From: Xiphophorus maculatus
Lineage: Eukaryota; Chordata; Actinopteri; Cyprinodontiformes; Poeciliidae
Reading direction: 5' to 3'
Length of the DNA stretch: 64,000 bases
NCBI RefSeq assembly: GCF_002775205.1
Contig: NC_036460.1
Span: 1,680,056-1,744,055 of the forward strand
Within the stretch, counting starts at the first letter, position 1. Each line of letters begins with the position of its first letter. Under the pieces are notes generated by a model. The model was not told the origin of the DNA and searched no databases. It saw only the letters and a program-made list of their open reading frames with translations. Made by a program: the position numbers and the translations under genes. Shown piece after piece: positions 1 to 12,100 of this stretch.

Positions 1-2322
1 GAGCATCACTGCAGCCGTCAGCTTGGCCAGCCTGGGACGCACAAACACACAGAGACCTGGGTCAGGAAGTAGGACACGTCCAGGGGACGCACTTCCTGTT
101 ACACTTCCTGTCTGGGTACCGTTCCATCTCTGTATCAAATCCCTGGAAACAAAACCAACTCCAGAGTTCCTGCTGTTCACCTCTGACTGCTGCAGCCGCT
201 CTCCTCCTGACCTCTGGTGTCGTATCCAACGACGACGCCCCGGCTGCTGAGGTCAGCAAAACACCTGCACAGGTACGCATGAAGGCCCTGAAAGGGGCGG
301 AGCAACTGGTCAGATGGACAGGAACGGGACCAGTTATACTGGTCTGCAACCAGTATGAAACAGTACTTATTGGTGTAGTAACTGGTCTGGATCCTGACTA
401 GGTTGGTTTTACTGGTCTGCAGCCTGATTGGACTGGTGCATGAACTGGTGAGTAACCTGTGAGGACTGGATGACGGTGAGGTCGTTGATCCGGTTGAATC
501 CGGCTCCCATCGGGGCTCTGAGTCCGGCCGTACCGAAGCTCATCCGGCTGCAGAGTCTGGACCGCAGGTCCTCCAGGCGACCCGCCGCCACCAGAGACTC
601 CACCTGAGCCCGAGTCCATTTGTTCTACAGAAAATGAACACAAACTGCTGATCCAACACAGACTGATGACACCCAGTTCAGAATAATGTTCTGACCAGTT
701 TAGGTTAACTGGCTTTAGCTGGACCCAAACCAGCTGTAATCTGGTTCTGGTTTCTGACTGCTTCCTTTCTGATTGGACTTTTTCAGCTCTGAGGATCAAG
801 TTAGAAATGGAGGGAAGCTTTTCCCAGCTGCTGACATTTACAGAGCAGGTCACAGTGACCTTTAACCCACAGAGCTCTGACTGCAGGAGGAGGCCGGCTG
901 GACATCAGGGAATAAATCAGGAGTTTAATTTGGTCTCATTACGTAATCTGGTTTAAAGTATGTAACTTTTATAAAACACATTTTGTTAAATATTTGTTGA
1001 AACGGTCACTATGTATAGTATGACACATAATTTGTGGAAAAAATAAAAAATAAATAAATTGTCCTGCTCTGCCTTTACCCAGTGCTAACTACAAACAACC
1101 AATCAGAGCCAGGAGGAGCGTCTTCGCACTGTCAATCATCCTTGTGTATGTGTAGTTAGCATGGCCACTGATTACAGTGCATAAATGAGTTTTTGTGCCA
1201 TTAGCACATCGAGCAGCGAGTTTGACTTGCAGCGCTAAGCTCCTCCTCCTGGCCGTGTTGGCTGGTTGTTGTCAGGAGTGGGTGGAGGAGGTGGATGTTA
1301 TCACAGATTATCTGTCTCATATTACACTGTCAGGACATGGTGATAGTCTAATACATAAACGTTTTTGTTTTTTAATTACATTCTGCAGCTTTAGCAGCAA
1401 CAACTGCTTTTATTTCATCTACACCATTAAGTCCTTCTGTCATGTGTGCTGATGAGTTTGAAGAACATGAATCTATTTATTTTGTTCATCCTAAACGATA
1501 ACTGGACCCTCTGCAGACCCGAGGTCCTCTGATGGAATGACAACATGGACTTGCAGCAGGAAGTTATCACATTAACCCACCTCTCAATCAGCCTCTGATG
1601 GGGCTGGAGCTCCAGGTTCCAGGCTGGAGCTGAGGATGGTAATAAGTCCAAACACTGGGCCTTTCATGACTCAAACAGCTTAGCTGCTACCTGATTACCC
1701 ACACATTGTTTAATCTGCTGTTCCCACTAACCCTGATGAGCCCTAACTCAGATCCCCCATGTTCAGACCCAGAGGTTTAGCTTTCTTAGCCCACAGACTG
1801 AAACAATCAGAACCAGCAGTGCTGTCTGCGAGTTTTCTGTATTAACCTGATGTGAGGATAAATTCGGCATACATTGTTTCAGATCAGGAATGTCCGTTCA
1901 ACAGTGATCTCATCTTTCTTAACCTCTTATTTAAACGCACTAAAGAACACCAATTACAGTTCTGACTTCAAGTGTTTCTATTATAGAAAATAAATGCGCC
2001 GATTTCTCCAGGAGGTATCAGATATTGTTGTCGCAGTTTCTTTTAATCCTCTTTGTGTTTTTTCAGCTCGTTTATGTGAGAATAAACGGTAAAGCTGTGA
2101 GTTTTTAGGGAAACTCCCGGGTTACGGTTACCGCTGCCAGGCTACAACCGCAGAACCTGGAGTCCGAGTCACCGTTAACGGTTAACGGTTAACGGGTAGA
2201 CTCACCCTGTCCCAGTCCAGCCACTGCTGCACCGCCTTGTCCAGCTGTGGGTCCCCGGTACTCCCCCACCCCAGGTTCGCGTTTAGGTCCCCGTTTCCTC
2301 CGGTTCCCGCGGTGTCCTCCAT
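1..2322 (-). CDS. pgm2l1: Glucose 1,6-bisphosphate synthase, PGM2-like 1 (partial, first four coding exons)
   Basis: Enzyme of the alpha-D-phosphohexomutase family. PGM2L1 makes glucose-1,6-bisphosphate, the cofactor of phosphoglucomutases, in the cytosol. Exons on the minus strand are 2206-2322, 457-624, 181-287 and 1-31, the last cut by the window edge. Exon 1 starts MEDTAGTGG and ends in QQWLDWDR before a GTGAGT donor. Exon 2 has the family block SFGTAGLRAPMGAGF and then NDLTVIQSSQ. Exon 3 has VVVGYDTRGQ and CSSQR, and exon 4 begins LAKLTAAVML. The GYDTRGQ and CSSQRLAKLTAAV segments follow PGM2L1 rather than PGM2, which has SFDARAHPSS there as I recall it. Splice phases agree at each junction. 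The phosphoserine loop and metal site lie in later exons outside the window. The start was chosen because it sits just before the conserved GDLNxNL segment. Confidence 0.9.
625..2205 (-). other. pgm2l1 intron 1, no other gene seen
   Basis: Intron between coding exons 1 and 2 of pgm2l1, with donor GTGAGT and acceptor TTCTGTAG on the minus strand. I see no further coding exon or clear transposon. Short open frames at 1195-1452 and 1427-1651 have no recognisable content. Confidence 0.6.
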
Positions 2323-2689
2323 GCTGACAGACCGGAACGGGCTAATTAATGCTCGGCCATCAGACTGAAATGAACAGCTGCTGTGTTTGCCGGCTGTCTG
2401 GGCTCTGCTGTCACTGCCGGGTTGTTGTTGCACCTGCAGTGTCTCAGCACCGTCCGCCTCTTCCTCCAGGCAGCTAACGTGCCGTTAGCCGCAGCTAGCC
2501 GCTGTTAGCACCTTCGATGAAGTTGGCTTCCGATTCGTAGTATAATTAAAGGGCCATTCTAATTTTTTTTAAATAATCTGGACTACATCAGATGTGGATT
2601 ACAATGTAAAATACGTTGACTCTGCAGAACTACCCTGGATTATTCATATTTTAGGATCATTTGGTGAAAATACCAACTAAAAACGTTTT

Positions 2690-2960
2690 ATGTGTAGAAT
2701 AAAGAATAGAATAGAATAGAATAGAATTCAACTTTATTGTCATTGCACTGTCACAAGTAGAAGCAACGAGATGTAGTTTGCATCTATCCAGAAGTGCTCT
2801 ATGAGATATTAATATTTATTCACAGATGTACAAGACTATGTATGTATGGACTATAAGGGGTTATAGCAAGAGATATAGATATTGTGTATAAATATAAATA
2901 TGGGAGCTATATGCACAGATTATACAAGAATGTTAGGGAACGGATTATAGATAAATAATG
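2690..2960 (-). repeat. Probable 3-prime end of a LINE or SINE with a pentanucleotide tail
   Basis: A short AATAG pentamer run near 2700-2727 is followed by a block that reads, on the minus strand, as a tail with AATAAAG just before the pentamer. This is the usual layout of a fish retroposon 3-prime end in minus orientation. Boundaries are approximate and the family is not certain. Confidence 0.4.
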
Positions 2961-3883
2961 GCAGATAAAATTTACAGGTTGTATGTGTGTGTGAAAAAAA
3001 CAGTGTGTGTGTGAGGATAGTCCATGTGTTTTGTTGTAAAGGTCTCACTGATCTAAAACTATTCAAGAATATAACATTTTTGTAGCATTCAATCCAATTG
3101 TGACCAGTATGGTTATTATTGGTTTCTGATCTAGAACTGACCAAACGTTTTTTATTTTCTTTGACAAAAGTGGCATGTTTCTATGACTCAGATACCAACT
3201 TCCGCGCAGTAAAACCAAACTGTGAACCGGATCCTTTCACAATAAAATAGAATAATTTTTATTCACAAACTTTGTACAGACAGGCAAGGAATTAGACTTT
3301 CATTTTACTCGTCTTTGAATAAAGACATTTAAAATGTATAAAAAGGATCAAATATTAAAAAAATGTTTTTGTATATTTTCCAGTGTTTCAACACAAGAGA
3401 AAATCACGGTTTAATTAGTGCCAATATTGCCATTATTGATCTGGGTGTCTGTTAAGTGTCCATCAGAGAGACATTCTGGAGGGAGAATCCGTCTCTGTAG
3501 CGCCGAGCTGAATGTGAAAGTCTAATCAGTTTGTGTCCAGGATGTGTGGGGTCTGCAGAAACGTTAGCTGCCCTTTTCCTGATCCCAGTGAAACACTGAT
3601 GGCTCCTTTCAACATAAAACACTCAGATACAAATATAAACTCTGAAGACTGAACCGGCAGATACGTTTCCACATATTAAATCATTTACTTGGAGAAAACA
3701 AGCAGGTTTCGTCTCTTGTTCTGAATCAGACAACCAACAGGATCATCGTTTGATCACTTTGATCTTTATTTTATATCAAAAACACAACAGAGAAATAATT
3801 CACAGCTTTAGTGTTCCTGATTCTTAAAAATGTTTTGTTGTCAGTGGAGGAGAAAAAAGGCATCATGATGAGTGAAACAGTTT
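2961..3883. other. Intergenic stretch between pgm2l1 and lipt2
   Basis: AT-rich sequence between the pgm2l1 start and the lipt2 stop, which are both on the minus strand. The part next to 3884 is the lipt2 3-prime UTR, and a TTTATTTTAT run near 3766 could supply its minus-strand polyadenylation signal. No other gene is visible. Confidence 0.4.
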
Positions 3884-6851
3884 CTACGCAGACGACGCGC
3901 CGCCGTTCCGGTCGGGTTCTGGAGTTTCTGCCTCCGTCAGCCGGCAGCTGAGCTGCTCCCTGAAGGCGTCCAGCAGGTGAGGGACGGCTTCCTCCACGCC
4001 GACGTCTCTCTGCAGCTCCCTGCTCAGCGACGTCACGCCTTTGCCTTCGATCCCACACGGCACGATGTGGTCGAACCACGACAGGTCCGTGTTGCAGTTC
4101 AGAGCCAAGCCGTGAGACGTGACGTAGCGGCCGCAGTGGATTCCTGGGAACACAAACACTGGTCAGTCTGAGGCGCTTCCATCGGCTGATGACAGGAGAA
4201 CCAAGATGGAGAATAAACCGCAAACCAACTGGTTACGTGTTGCTTTATTCTGTCACATCACAACTCCGTCCACCAGGATTACGGGCCAAATGGACCGTCA
4301 GATCAAGCAGCTGGGGTAACAGAATCTGAGTGAAGTTGCCCCCCCTCCTTTAATTCAAACCAAGTTGGTGTTAATTGTTTGTGCAGCAAACATTTTTGTT
4401 TGTGCCGCTATCATTTCTACCATTTCCTCACTTTCACAAAATCAGACTGCGTTGGTGTTCAAATGTTTGCGTAGCAACAATTTTCGTATCCTGCTATCAT
4501 TTTAAAAATATTAATGAAATAAAACTTTCCAGTGGTCAACCAGTCCTTCCCACATTTACAAAATAAAATAAAATAACTTCCAAACTAAAGCAGCACAAAT
4601 TATTTCTTGCAGCACCAACCAGCACAAATGTAGCAGAATTGATTGACGGCAATTTTGTTTGACTTGAAGGTCAGACAACGTTACTGAGGTAAGAGCTGAA
4701 CCCTACAACTCACAGCATTCATCACTAATCAGGTGGTTGTTCTGTTCAGATCCAACAAACTCTGGAGGCTGACGACATGTTCTCATGTCTCCACTGGAAA
4801 AACTCTCTAAAACACCCAACAACAGAAAAATGTTGTAAAAGAAAAAGATATGTAACTGCAGAAACAGCAGCAAGTATAAAATCCTGCAAACTTGATCCAC
4901 AAGCAGAAGTCCTCCAGACCACTAGGGGAGCCGACCACCAACTACACAGAACCAGAGATTCAGTAGACAGAAAATAGAGAAAAGTTGCTTTTTATGTCAT
5001 GTTTATTTCAAACATGAAGTCTTTTGCAATATTATAGCAGTATATGTAATGTGACGGACTCCAGACTCCCCCTAGTGGCCTGGAGGATTTCGAAGCGACT
5101 TTGCAGCGTTGCTGTCATTTTTGCTTTTTGTTTTATTTTCCCTTTTGTTTCTATTTTCTGTGGTTGCAGTATTTTTCTGTTGAATTTCGTAATTTGCATC
5201 ATTCATGTGTTTGCAGTTCATTTCACTGTTTGCTGCACGTTTGCGACCATCAGCCACCATATTTCTGTAGCAGCAGAATCATGTCACTACATCAGCTGCT
5301 TTGTAGCGTCACACTCTTTCCCCAGTCGTGTGTTAGTTTAGGGTTCATGAGCCCAATCTTAGTGGGTCGACTCTTTTATTTTGTGTCTGGATCTTCCAGT
5401 TGAGCCTGAGGTGCAACAAGTAGGTTTAAAATCACAGAAAGAAAGAATAATCTAACAGTAGAAAAGAACAAAACTGCCATAAAGAGACACAAAATTAGCT
5501 GGAAAGAGGCAAAGAACTAAGTAAAAACGCCAAGAAATAATAAAAAACATTCCTAACCCTAACCCCAGGCACAAAATAACCAAAGAAAAGCAAAACAATT
5601 AACGTAAAGAGGAAAGAAACCATTTGATCAGTTTAAACAATATACACATCCACTACTAAACCACTGCAAAGATCTGTTGCAAGGCTCAAGGCTGCTTTCA
5701 AAGAACCTGCTGGAAACAACCACACAACCTCCATGACACGCTAAAAAACATGAAAAGAAGTAAAACTGCATCAGGCAAAAAAAAAAAAACCTGAACTTAA
5801 AGATGGAAGAAACCACTATAAACAGAAACTGATAAACAGACTGAAAACCACCGTAAAAACACTGAACCACTGCAGATAGGTGCAATACTGCCTGACAGAA
5901 CCACAGAACCCAGACAGACACAAAGAACTTATGAAAAGAAGCAAAACTGCAGAAAAAAGGCAAATAAAAAACACATCAAAGTGAAACAGAACTACCACAG
6001 AAACAAACCTAAGAGTTTTAGTGCTGCTACTGCAGATCAATGAACAAACAAATTATTTGGCCACAGAGGAATAAATATCCTCCACAAAACTCAGGGAATT
6101 CAACATTAATATTGACATATTTCAAGTAACGCATGATCATCATGCAGACAGTGGCAACCCCAACAGGGGGCCAGGGGGGCCCAAGGCCCCTTCTGGAAAA
6201 TGCTAGCAACCTCATTGGCTCCCCTGAGAATCGTGCAAAAGTCATAGAAATATATGCAGAACAAACCCAATAAATGAATAAATTAATTTATGAAACATAA
6301 AATCACATTTACAGAAATAAATAATTAAATTTGGTTGCGTCGTACCGATGGCGCAGATCTTGTTGTCTCTGACCCAGACTCCCGTGTGAGGAGACGTCGC
6401 TGCTTCCACGCCGAACCTGCCGCACAGCGCGATGACCGTCTTCTCCAGCTGACCCACGTACCAACGGACGCTCTGAGGGAACAGAACCGCGTTACACCCA
6501 GAACCACAGACGCCATCGGATCTCAGGCCCCTCAGGTCCGACCTTCTTAAAGCTCCCCAGGTTCAGCACCGGGTAGCAGACCAGCTGGCCCGGTCCGTGG
6601 AAGGTGATGAGTCCTCCTCTGTTGGCGTGGTGGACGTCGGCCCCAAGCAGTCGGAGCCGGTCCAGTACTGGACCCGGGTACGGTTTGTGCCGGATCCCAG
6701 TGGTGTAGACTGGCAAGTGCTGGCAGAGCAGCAGCGTATGGGCCGGACCGGACCGGTGCCGGTCAGTGTAGACCTGCTGCAGCCTCAGGCCCTCCTGATA
6801 GGACACCAGGCCCAGACGGACCACCTCCACCAGGGGCCTGGCAGTCTGCAT
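3884..6851 (-). CDS. lipt2: Mitochondrial octanoyl-ACP:protein octanoyltransferase (LipB/LIPT2)
   Basis: Transfers the octanoyl group from acyl carrier protein to the H protein, the first step of lipoate synthesis in mitochondria. Minus-strand exons are 6543-6851, 6346-6472 and 3884-4143. They join in phase to 231 codons plus stop, the human length. Family marks are [31 protein letters not shown] with the catalytic lysine, ITSHGLALN written here as VTSHGLALN, and [15 protein letters not shown] with the nucleophilic cysteine. An in-frame ATG lies upstream at 6872, but a good acceptor (CCCGTTGCAG) falls between it and 6851. I therefore take 6851 as the start and infer an intron in the 5-prime leader. 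The gene is followed by pgm2l1 in the same orientation, as in the human 11q13.4 region. The last few residues are not conserved. Confidence 0.93.
4144..6345 (-). other. lipt2 intron 2, with an interspersed repeat near its lipt2 exon 3 end
   Basis: Intron of about 2.2 kb between lipt2 exons 2 and 3. The part from about 4310 to 4620 resembles, in the opposite orientation, the segment at about 34870-35050 in abcg1 intron 12. Shared words are a CCCCCTCCTTT-like block, GTTTGTGCAGCAAA and TTTGTGCCGCT. The rest is AT-rich with no coding content that I recognise. An A-rich purine stretch runs from about 5430 to 6000. Confidence 0.4.
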
Positions 6852-8049
6852 CCAGAACTGCAACGGGACCAAATCCAGTCAGAACCAACAAGTTCAGAGG
6901 TTTGACTCATTTTAACAAGAAACGGGTCATCTCAGGATTCTTCTAAATATTCTGACGTTTTATCAGGAAGAGCTGGGAACATTTCCGGGTCACGTTCCTG
7001 CAGCTTTGAGAGCCAAAGTGAAGGACAGAATCTTACAGAATCCCCCTGAGATTCTACTCAATTTTAGACTTTCCTCGGCACCGCACCGGTCCAGAACCTG
7101 CAGTGAGAACAAACAGGTCCAATCTAACCTGCAGAACCTCACACTGAGTTCGGCTGCTTGGTTTCACCGGCTGCAGTCAGAAAAGAGCTGCTTCCGGAGG
7201 AAACTCTGATTCTCCGAGCTGCAGAACTAGAAGCTCGGTTCTGGTCCGGTCAAGGCAGCAGGTGAACCTCAAACCTGATCCAGGGACTCACCTGTCAACG
7301 TCACCGAGCGCTCACCCAAGTCCTCTACCTGTCAGCTGTGGAATCCGCGTGGGTTTCCGGTTAAGAGCCGCACTTTCAACCGGAAACACATCCAGCCCTT
7401 CATAATAAAGCTGTTTAATTTTGAATTATAGATTGAGCTCTCCGGAACGTTTACATGTGGCTTTATATGAATCAAAAACATAAAAGAGCAATTCTAAGAG
7501 AAATCCTCAGGAACAGGAACGGCTCTCGAGCACTATGGTTTAATTCAGGAACACACCGATATAAAAAAACAAACCAATAACCAATATTTACTGATATTAG
7601 AGACATTTACACCTCTTGAAAAATGACACCACCGTATTGTTTCTCTGCTTTAGTGAAACACCCGATAATTCAGTTTCAGCCAATGGATTTGTTAAATCCA
7701 CCGGGCAGCAACTACTGATTGAATTAGTAATTGATTATTACGACTATTAAAATAAAATGAATATGCACATTCTGCAGATTTTTCATTTAGCCACATAAGC
7801 CTTTTATACAATATCAGAAATACAATAAAATATAGACATAGGCCGAGTGTACTGTCATTCAATTCAATATGCAATAAAGAATTAATTACATTCCTTTTTA
7901 ATAAGAAAATGGTTCAGTGTTTTATAACAATTGCCTAAAATGCAGAAACATAGCATTCCTTTAGCGTACACCGGATCATTTGTAACAATGCAGCTAAAAT
8001 ATACTTCTAACATCAATATGTTAAAATGAGTGTAGGACTGATTTGGTGA
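6852..8049. other. Intergenic, upstream side of lipt2
   Basis: Holds the inferred lipt2 leader and promoter, with GC-richer sequence to about 7390, and then AT-rich sequence. No gene is recognised. Confidence 0.35.
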
Positions 8050-8059
8050 CTAGTATTAT

Positions 8060-8754
8060 CCATCCATCCATCCATCCATCTTCTTCCGCTTATCCGAGGT
8101 CGGGTCGCGGGGGTAGCAGCTTCAGAAGGGAGGCCCAGACTTCCCTCTCCCCAGCCACTTCTTCTAGCTCCTCCGGGGGAATCCCGAGGCGTTCCCAGGC
8201 CAGCCGAGAGACATAGTCCCTCCAGCGTGTCCTGGGTCTTCCCCGGGGCCTCCTCCCGGTGGGACGTGCCCGGAACACCTCACCAGGGAGGCGTCCAGGA
8301 GGCATCCTGACCAGATGCCCGAGCCACCTCAACTGGCTCCTCTCGATGTGAAGGAGCAGCGGCTCTACTCTGAGTCCCTCCCGGATGACTGAGCTTCTCA
8401 CCCTATCTCTAAGGGAGAGCCCAGCCACCCTACGGAGAAAACCCATTTCGGCCGCTTGTATCCGCGATCTCGTTCTTTCGGTCATGACCCAAAGCTCATG
8501 ACCATAGATGAGGGTGGGAACGTAGATCGACCGGTAAATCGAGAGCTTCGCTTTTTGGCTCAGCTCTCTCTTCACCACGACGGACCGGTACAGCGCCCGC
8601 TTGACAGCAGACGCTGCGCCAATCCGCCTGTCGATCTCCCCCTCCCATGGGCCCACCACCCGTGGGAGGGGCCAAAGGGGTCGGGTGCAGTGTGGGATGG
8701 GTGGCAGCAGAGGGAGGGGACCCTGGCGGTCCGATCCTCGGTTGCAGAAACTGG
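8060..8754 (-). mobile_element. Rex3 (RTE clade) LINE copy, 5-prime truncated and inverted
   Basis: The segment 8060 to about 8645 is the minus-strand 3-prime end of the same LINE found at 44362-47729. It encodes the C-terminal part (LTYIYGHELWVMTERTRS-like, then RPRGRPRTRWRDYVSRLAW) and ends in GGAT repeats. From about 8646 to 8754 the sequence is the element's 5-prime region in the opposite orientation, matching about 47285-47400 read in reverse. The target site duplication CTAGTATTAT lies at 8050-8059 and 8755-8764. The layout is that of twin priming, where a LINE is copied from both ends of a target break. It is a dead copy with no endonuclease or polymerase core. Confidence 0.88.
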
Positions 8755-8764
8755 CTAGTATTAT

Positions 8765-9014
8765 TGTTATTAATTATTATTATTTTAATTAACCGATTCA
8801 TGATTAGATAGTAAAAGGCAGCAATTTAACCAGGCGAAGCTACAACTTTGCCACTTGAGGAGTTTTGGGTGGCACATGCAAAGGTTTTAATTTTTTTCTT
8901 TACTTAAATCCAGAATGTATACATTTTTGTACAATTTTGGGATAATTTCTGCTCTGATTATGTTCTTATCATATTATGTTGGGAATTTGTGGTTTTATTT
9001 TGAAAATTCTGACT
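8765..9014. other. AT-rich spacer before the rnf169 promoter
   Basis: AT-rich sequence to the right of the Rex3 copy, with no gene or named repeat recognised. Confidence 0.3.
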
Positions 9015-9144
9015 CCCGCCACAGTAGGCTCGCGCCGCTGTGTCCCGGCTCCTCGGTTGGCGGGCTGCACGCGCGTCCAGCTCACGCTCGCGCTGTTTTC
9101 GGCAGGGGGCGGGGTTTGTTTTCGGAGCGGACCTGAGAGACAAG
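9015..9144 (+). promoter_or_regulatory. CpG-rich promoter region of rnf169
   Basis: Base composition changes sharply from AT-rich to GC-rich with many CpG pairs at about 9015, and this continues through exon 1. No TATA box is obvious. A CpG-island promoter is inferred from composition and position alone. Confidence 0.45.
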
Positions 9145-12100
9145 ATGGCGACCGCAGGGTTCGCCGAACAGCGATCCAGTCAGGCCGGTACCGCCGCAGA
9201 CACGTCCCGGTCGCGGCCCGGCACGGCAGGAGCCGCCCGGTGCCGCTCCGGGTCCGGCCCGCCGGAGAAGTGCTCAGCTTGCTCAGAGAGCCGGTCTGGG
9301 TCCGGGACGGCCTGTTCCCGGTGCGTGGCCCGGAGAGTCCCGAGCAGAGAGCAGCGATTCCGGAGAAGAAGTGACCCCGAGAGAGGCAGCAGCAGAGCGG
9401 GAAAGAGGGACAGCGAGAGCCTCAGAGGTGAGTGTGTTTAGCGGGGACAGAGCAGCTCACAGGACGCTGAATCCGTCCGGCACCGGGGTTCGGTCCTCTA
9501 AAAAGCTGCTGGAAAAAGAACCGGGAATAAACTGATTTATATGAACTTTAATGAAGTTAAGTTTAATAAACAACAGGAATTTACAGTGAAAAGAGCAGCT
9601 GTGGACCGGGTTCTGTCCCGCTGCGGAGCGGTCCGGGTCCGTTCGGACTACGGTCGTATGGGGATCGGGACGGTTCGTGTGAATCTGATAATCGCCAATC
9701 AGTCCCAGATAAATCAATAAAAGTCAGGTCCTGTGAGGAGCTGCTGCTCTCTGATCAGTTTCAGGCTTTTTTTTTATCGGGTTTTCTGGTTTATTCAACA
9801 ATTTCTGCTGAGTTTAATGGATATTTCTGGTCATATTTTCTGGTTTATTGGCCGGTTCTGGTCAGTCTGTGTAGTTTGCATCATAGGACTTGTCCAGACA
9901 TGTACAGCCAGAGGAGGAGCTCAGTCATACAGACCTGGTAGTAGTACTATAGTACTGTGTACTGCTCGGTTCATTTTGAATTACCCTGTTGGGACTTTTT
10001 GAGGTTTGTGGTGGAAGCCACTGGGAGTTCTGGTCCCAGTTACTGGAGGTGGTAAGACCTGGAAACAGGAGCTAAATCTTTAAATATCTCAGAATAAGGA
10101 AAATGTTACCTAATTTAAATAATTAATAATTAGCTTTTACAACCCCTGGCAAAAAGTATGGAATCACCAGTCTTGGATGAGCACTCATTCAGACATTTCA
10201 TGCTGTAAAACAAACTCAGATCAAAAACATGATACAATATTAAGGTCGTTCCAAAGTGCAACTCGTTGGCCTTCAGGAACACTCAAAGAAATGAAGAGAA
10301 ACTATTGTGGAAGTCAGTGAATGATACTTTAATTGACCAAACACAGGGAAATAAATATGGAATCACTCAATTCTGAGGAAAAAAGTATGGAATCATGAAA
10401 AACGCATAAACAAAAGACCATTCAAAATACATCACTAGTATTTAGTTGCACCACCTTTGGCTTTTATAACAGCTTTCAGTCTGTGAGGCATGGACTTGAT
10501 GAGTGACAAACAGTATTCTGCATCAATTTGGTGCCAACTCTCTTTGATAGCAGTTGCCAGATCAGCTTTGCTGGTTGGACCCTTCTTGTGGACCATTTTT
10601 TTCAATCTCCACCACAGGTTTTCAATTGGGTTGAGATCTGGACTATTTGCAGGCCATGACATCGACTGAATGTGTCTTTCTTCAAGGAATGCCTTCACTG
10701 TTTTTGCCCGATGGCACGATGCATTGTCATCTTGGAAAATTATTTCATCATCACCAAACATCTGTTCAATTGAAGGGATGAGAAAACTGTCCAAAATGTC
10801 AATGTAAACTTGTGCATTGATAGAAGAATTAACCACAGTCATCTCCCCAGTGCCTTTGCCTGACATGCAGCCCCATATCATCAAGGACTGTGGAAATTTG
10901 GTTGTTTTCTTCAGGCAGGCCTCTTCATAAATCTCACTGGAACGGCACCAAACAAAAGTTCCAGCATCATCACCTTGTCCAATGCAGATTCTTGACTCAT
11001 CACTGAAGACAACTTTCATCCAGTCATCCACAGTCCATGATTGCCTCTCCTTAGCCCATTGGAGTCTCGTTCTTTTATGTTTAGGTGTCAATGCTGGTTT
11101 TCGTTTAGCTTTCCTGTATTGAAATCCCATCTCCTTTAGGCGATTTCTTACGGTTCGGTCACATACATTGACTCCAACTTCCTCCCATTTATGCTTCATC
11201 TGTTTAGTTGTACTTTTTCGGTTTTCAAGACAAATGGCCTTAAGTTGTTTGTCTTGACGCTTTGATGTCTTTCTTGGTCTACCAGTACGCTTGGCTTTAA
11301 CAACCATTCCATGCTGTTTGTATTTGGTCCATATCTTGGATACAGCTGACTGAACAGCCCACATCTTTAGCAACCATGCGTGAAGGGTTACCTTCCTCAA
11401 GAAGTTTCACAATCCTCTCTTTTGTTTCAAGGGACATTTCTCTTGTTGGAGCCATGGTTCTCACCACTCCACTTCGTCCAGCAGCCCTCCAAGGTGTCAT
11501 GACTGCAGGTGTTTTGAACTGCACACTAACGGGCACATCTAATCTGGGGCAGGTGTCCATTTAGGGAAAGGAAATAGACTGGGTGTGTCCTTTTTTTTCT
11601 ACCTCCAATTTGAGTGATTCCACACTTTTTTCCTCAGAATTGAGTGATTCCATATTTATTTCCCTGTGTTTGGTCAATTAAAGTATCATTCACTGACTTC
11701 CACAATGTTTTCTCTTCATTTCTTTGAGTGTTCCTGAAGGCCAACAAGTTGCACTTTGGAACGACCTTAATATTGTATCATGTTTTTGATCTGAGTTTGT
11801 TTTACAGCATGAAATGTCTGAATGAGTGCTCATCCAAGACTGGTGATTCCATACTTTTTGCCAGGGGTTGTAGTTTAACAGCTGTGATGACAAGATTCAG
11901 TTTTTCTTGTGCTGTATTTTTCTTATGCTTCACGAATGATACATTAATAATATATTATTAATACATTATAATGTCATTAGATGCAAATGAATCTGGAATT
12001 AATGAGAGGTGTCTGTGATAAAACGTTTAATTTAAAGGTGCACCGATTACAGTTTTCTGTCCGATTGCGGATTTTAAAGGGGCAAAACTTTTTGAGCGTT

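Noticed and set aside
3872-4171. 99-codon plus-strand frame
   Set aside because: It lies antisense to lipt2 exon 3, which has clear homology. It is a shadow frame.
8060-8080. CCAT microsatellite at 8060 and 44362
   Set aside because: It is the GGAT tail of Rex3 on the minus strand, not an independent repeat.
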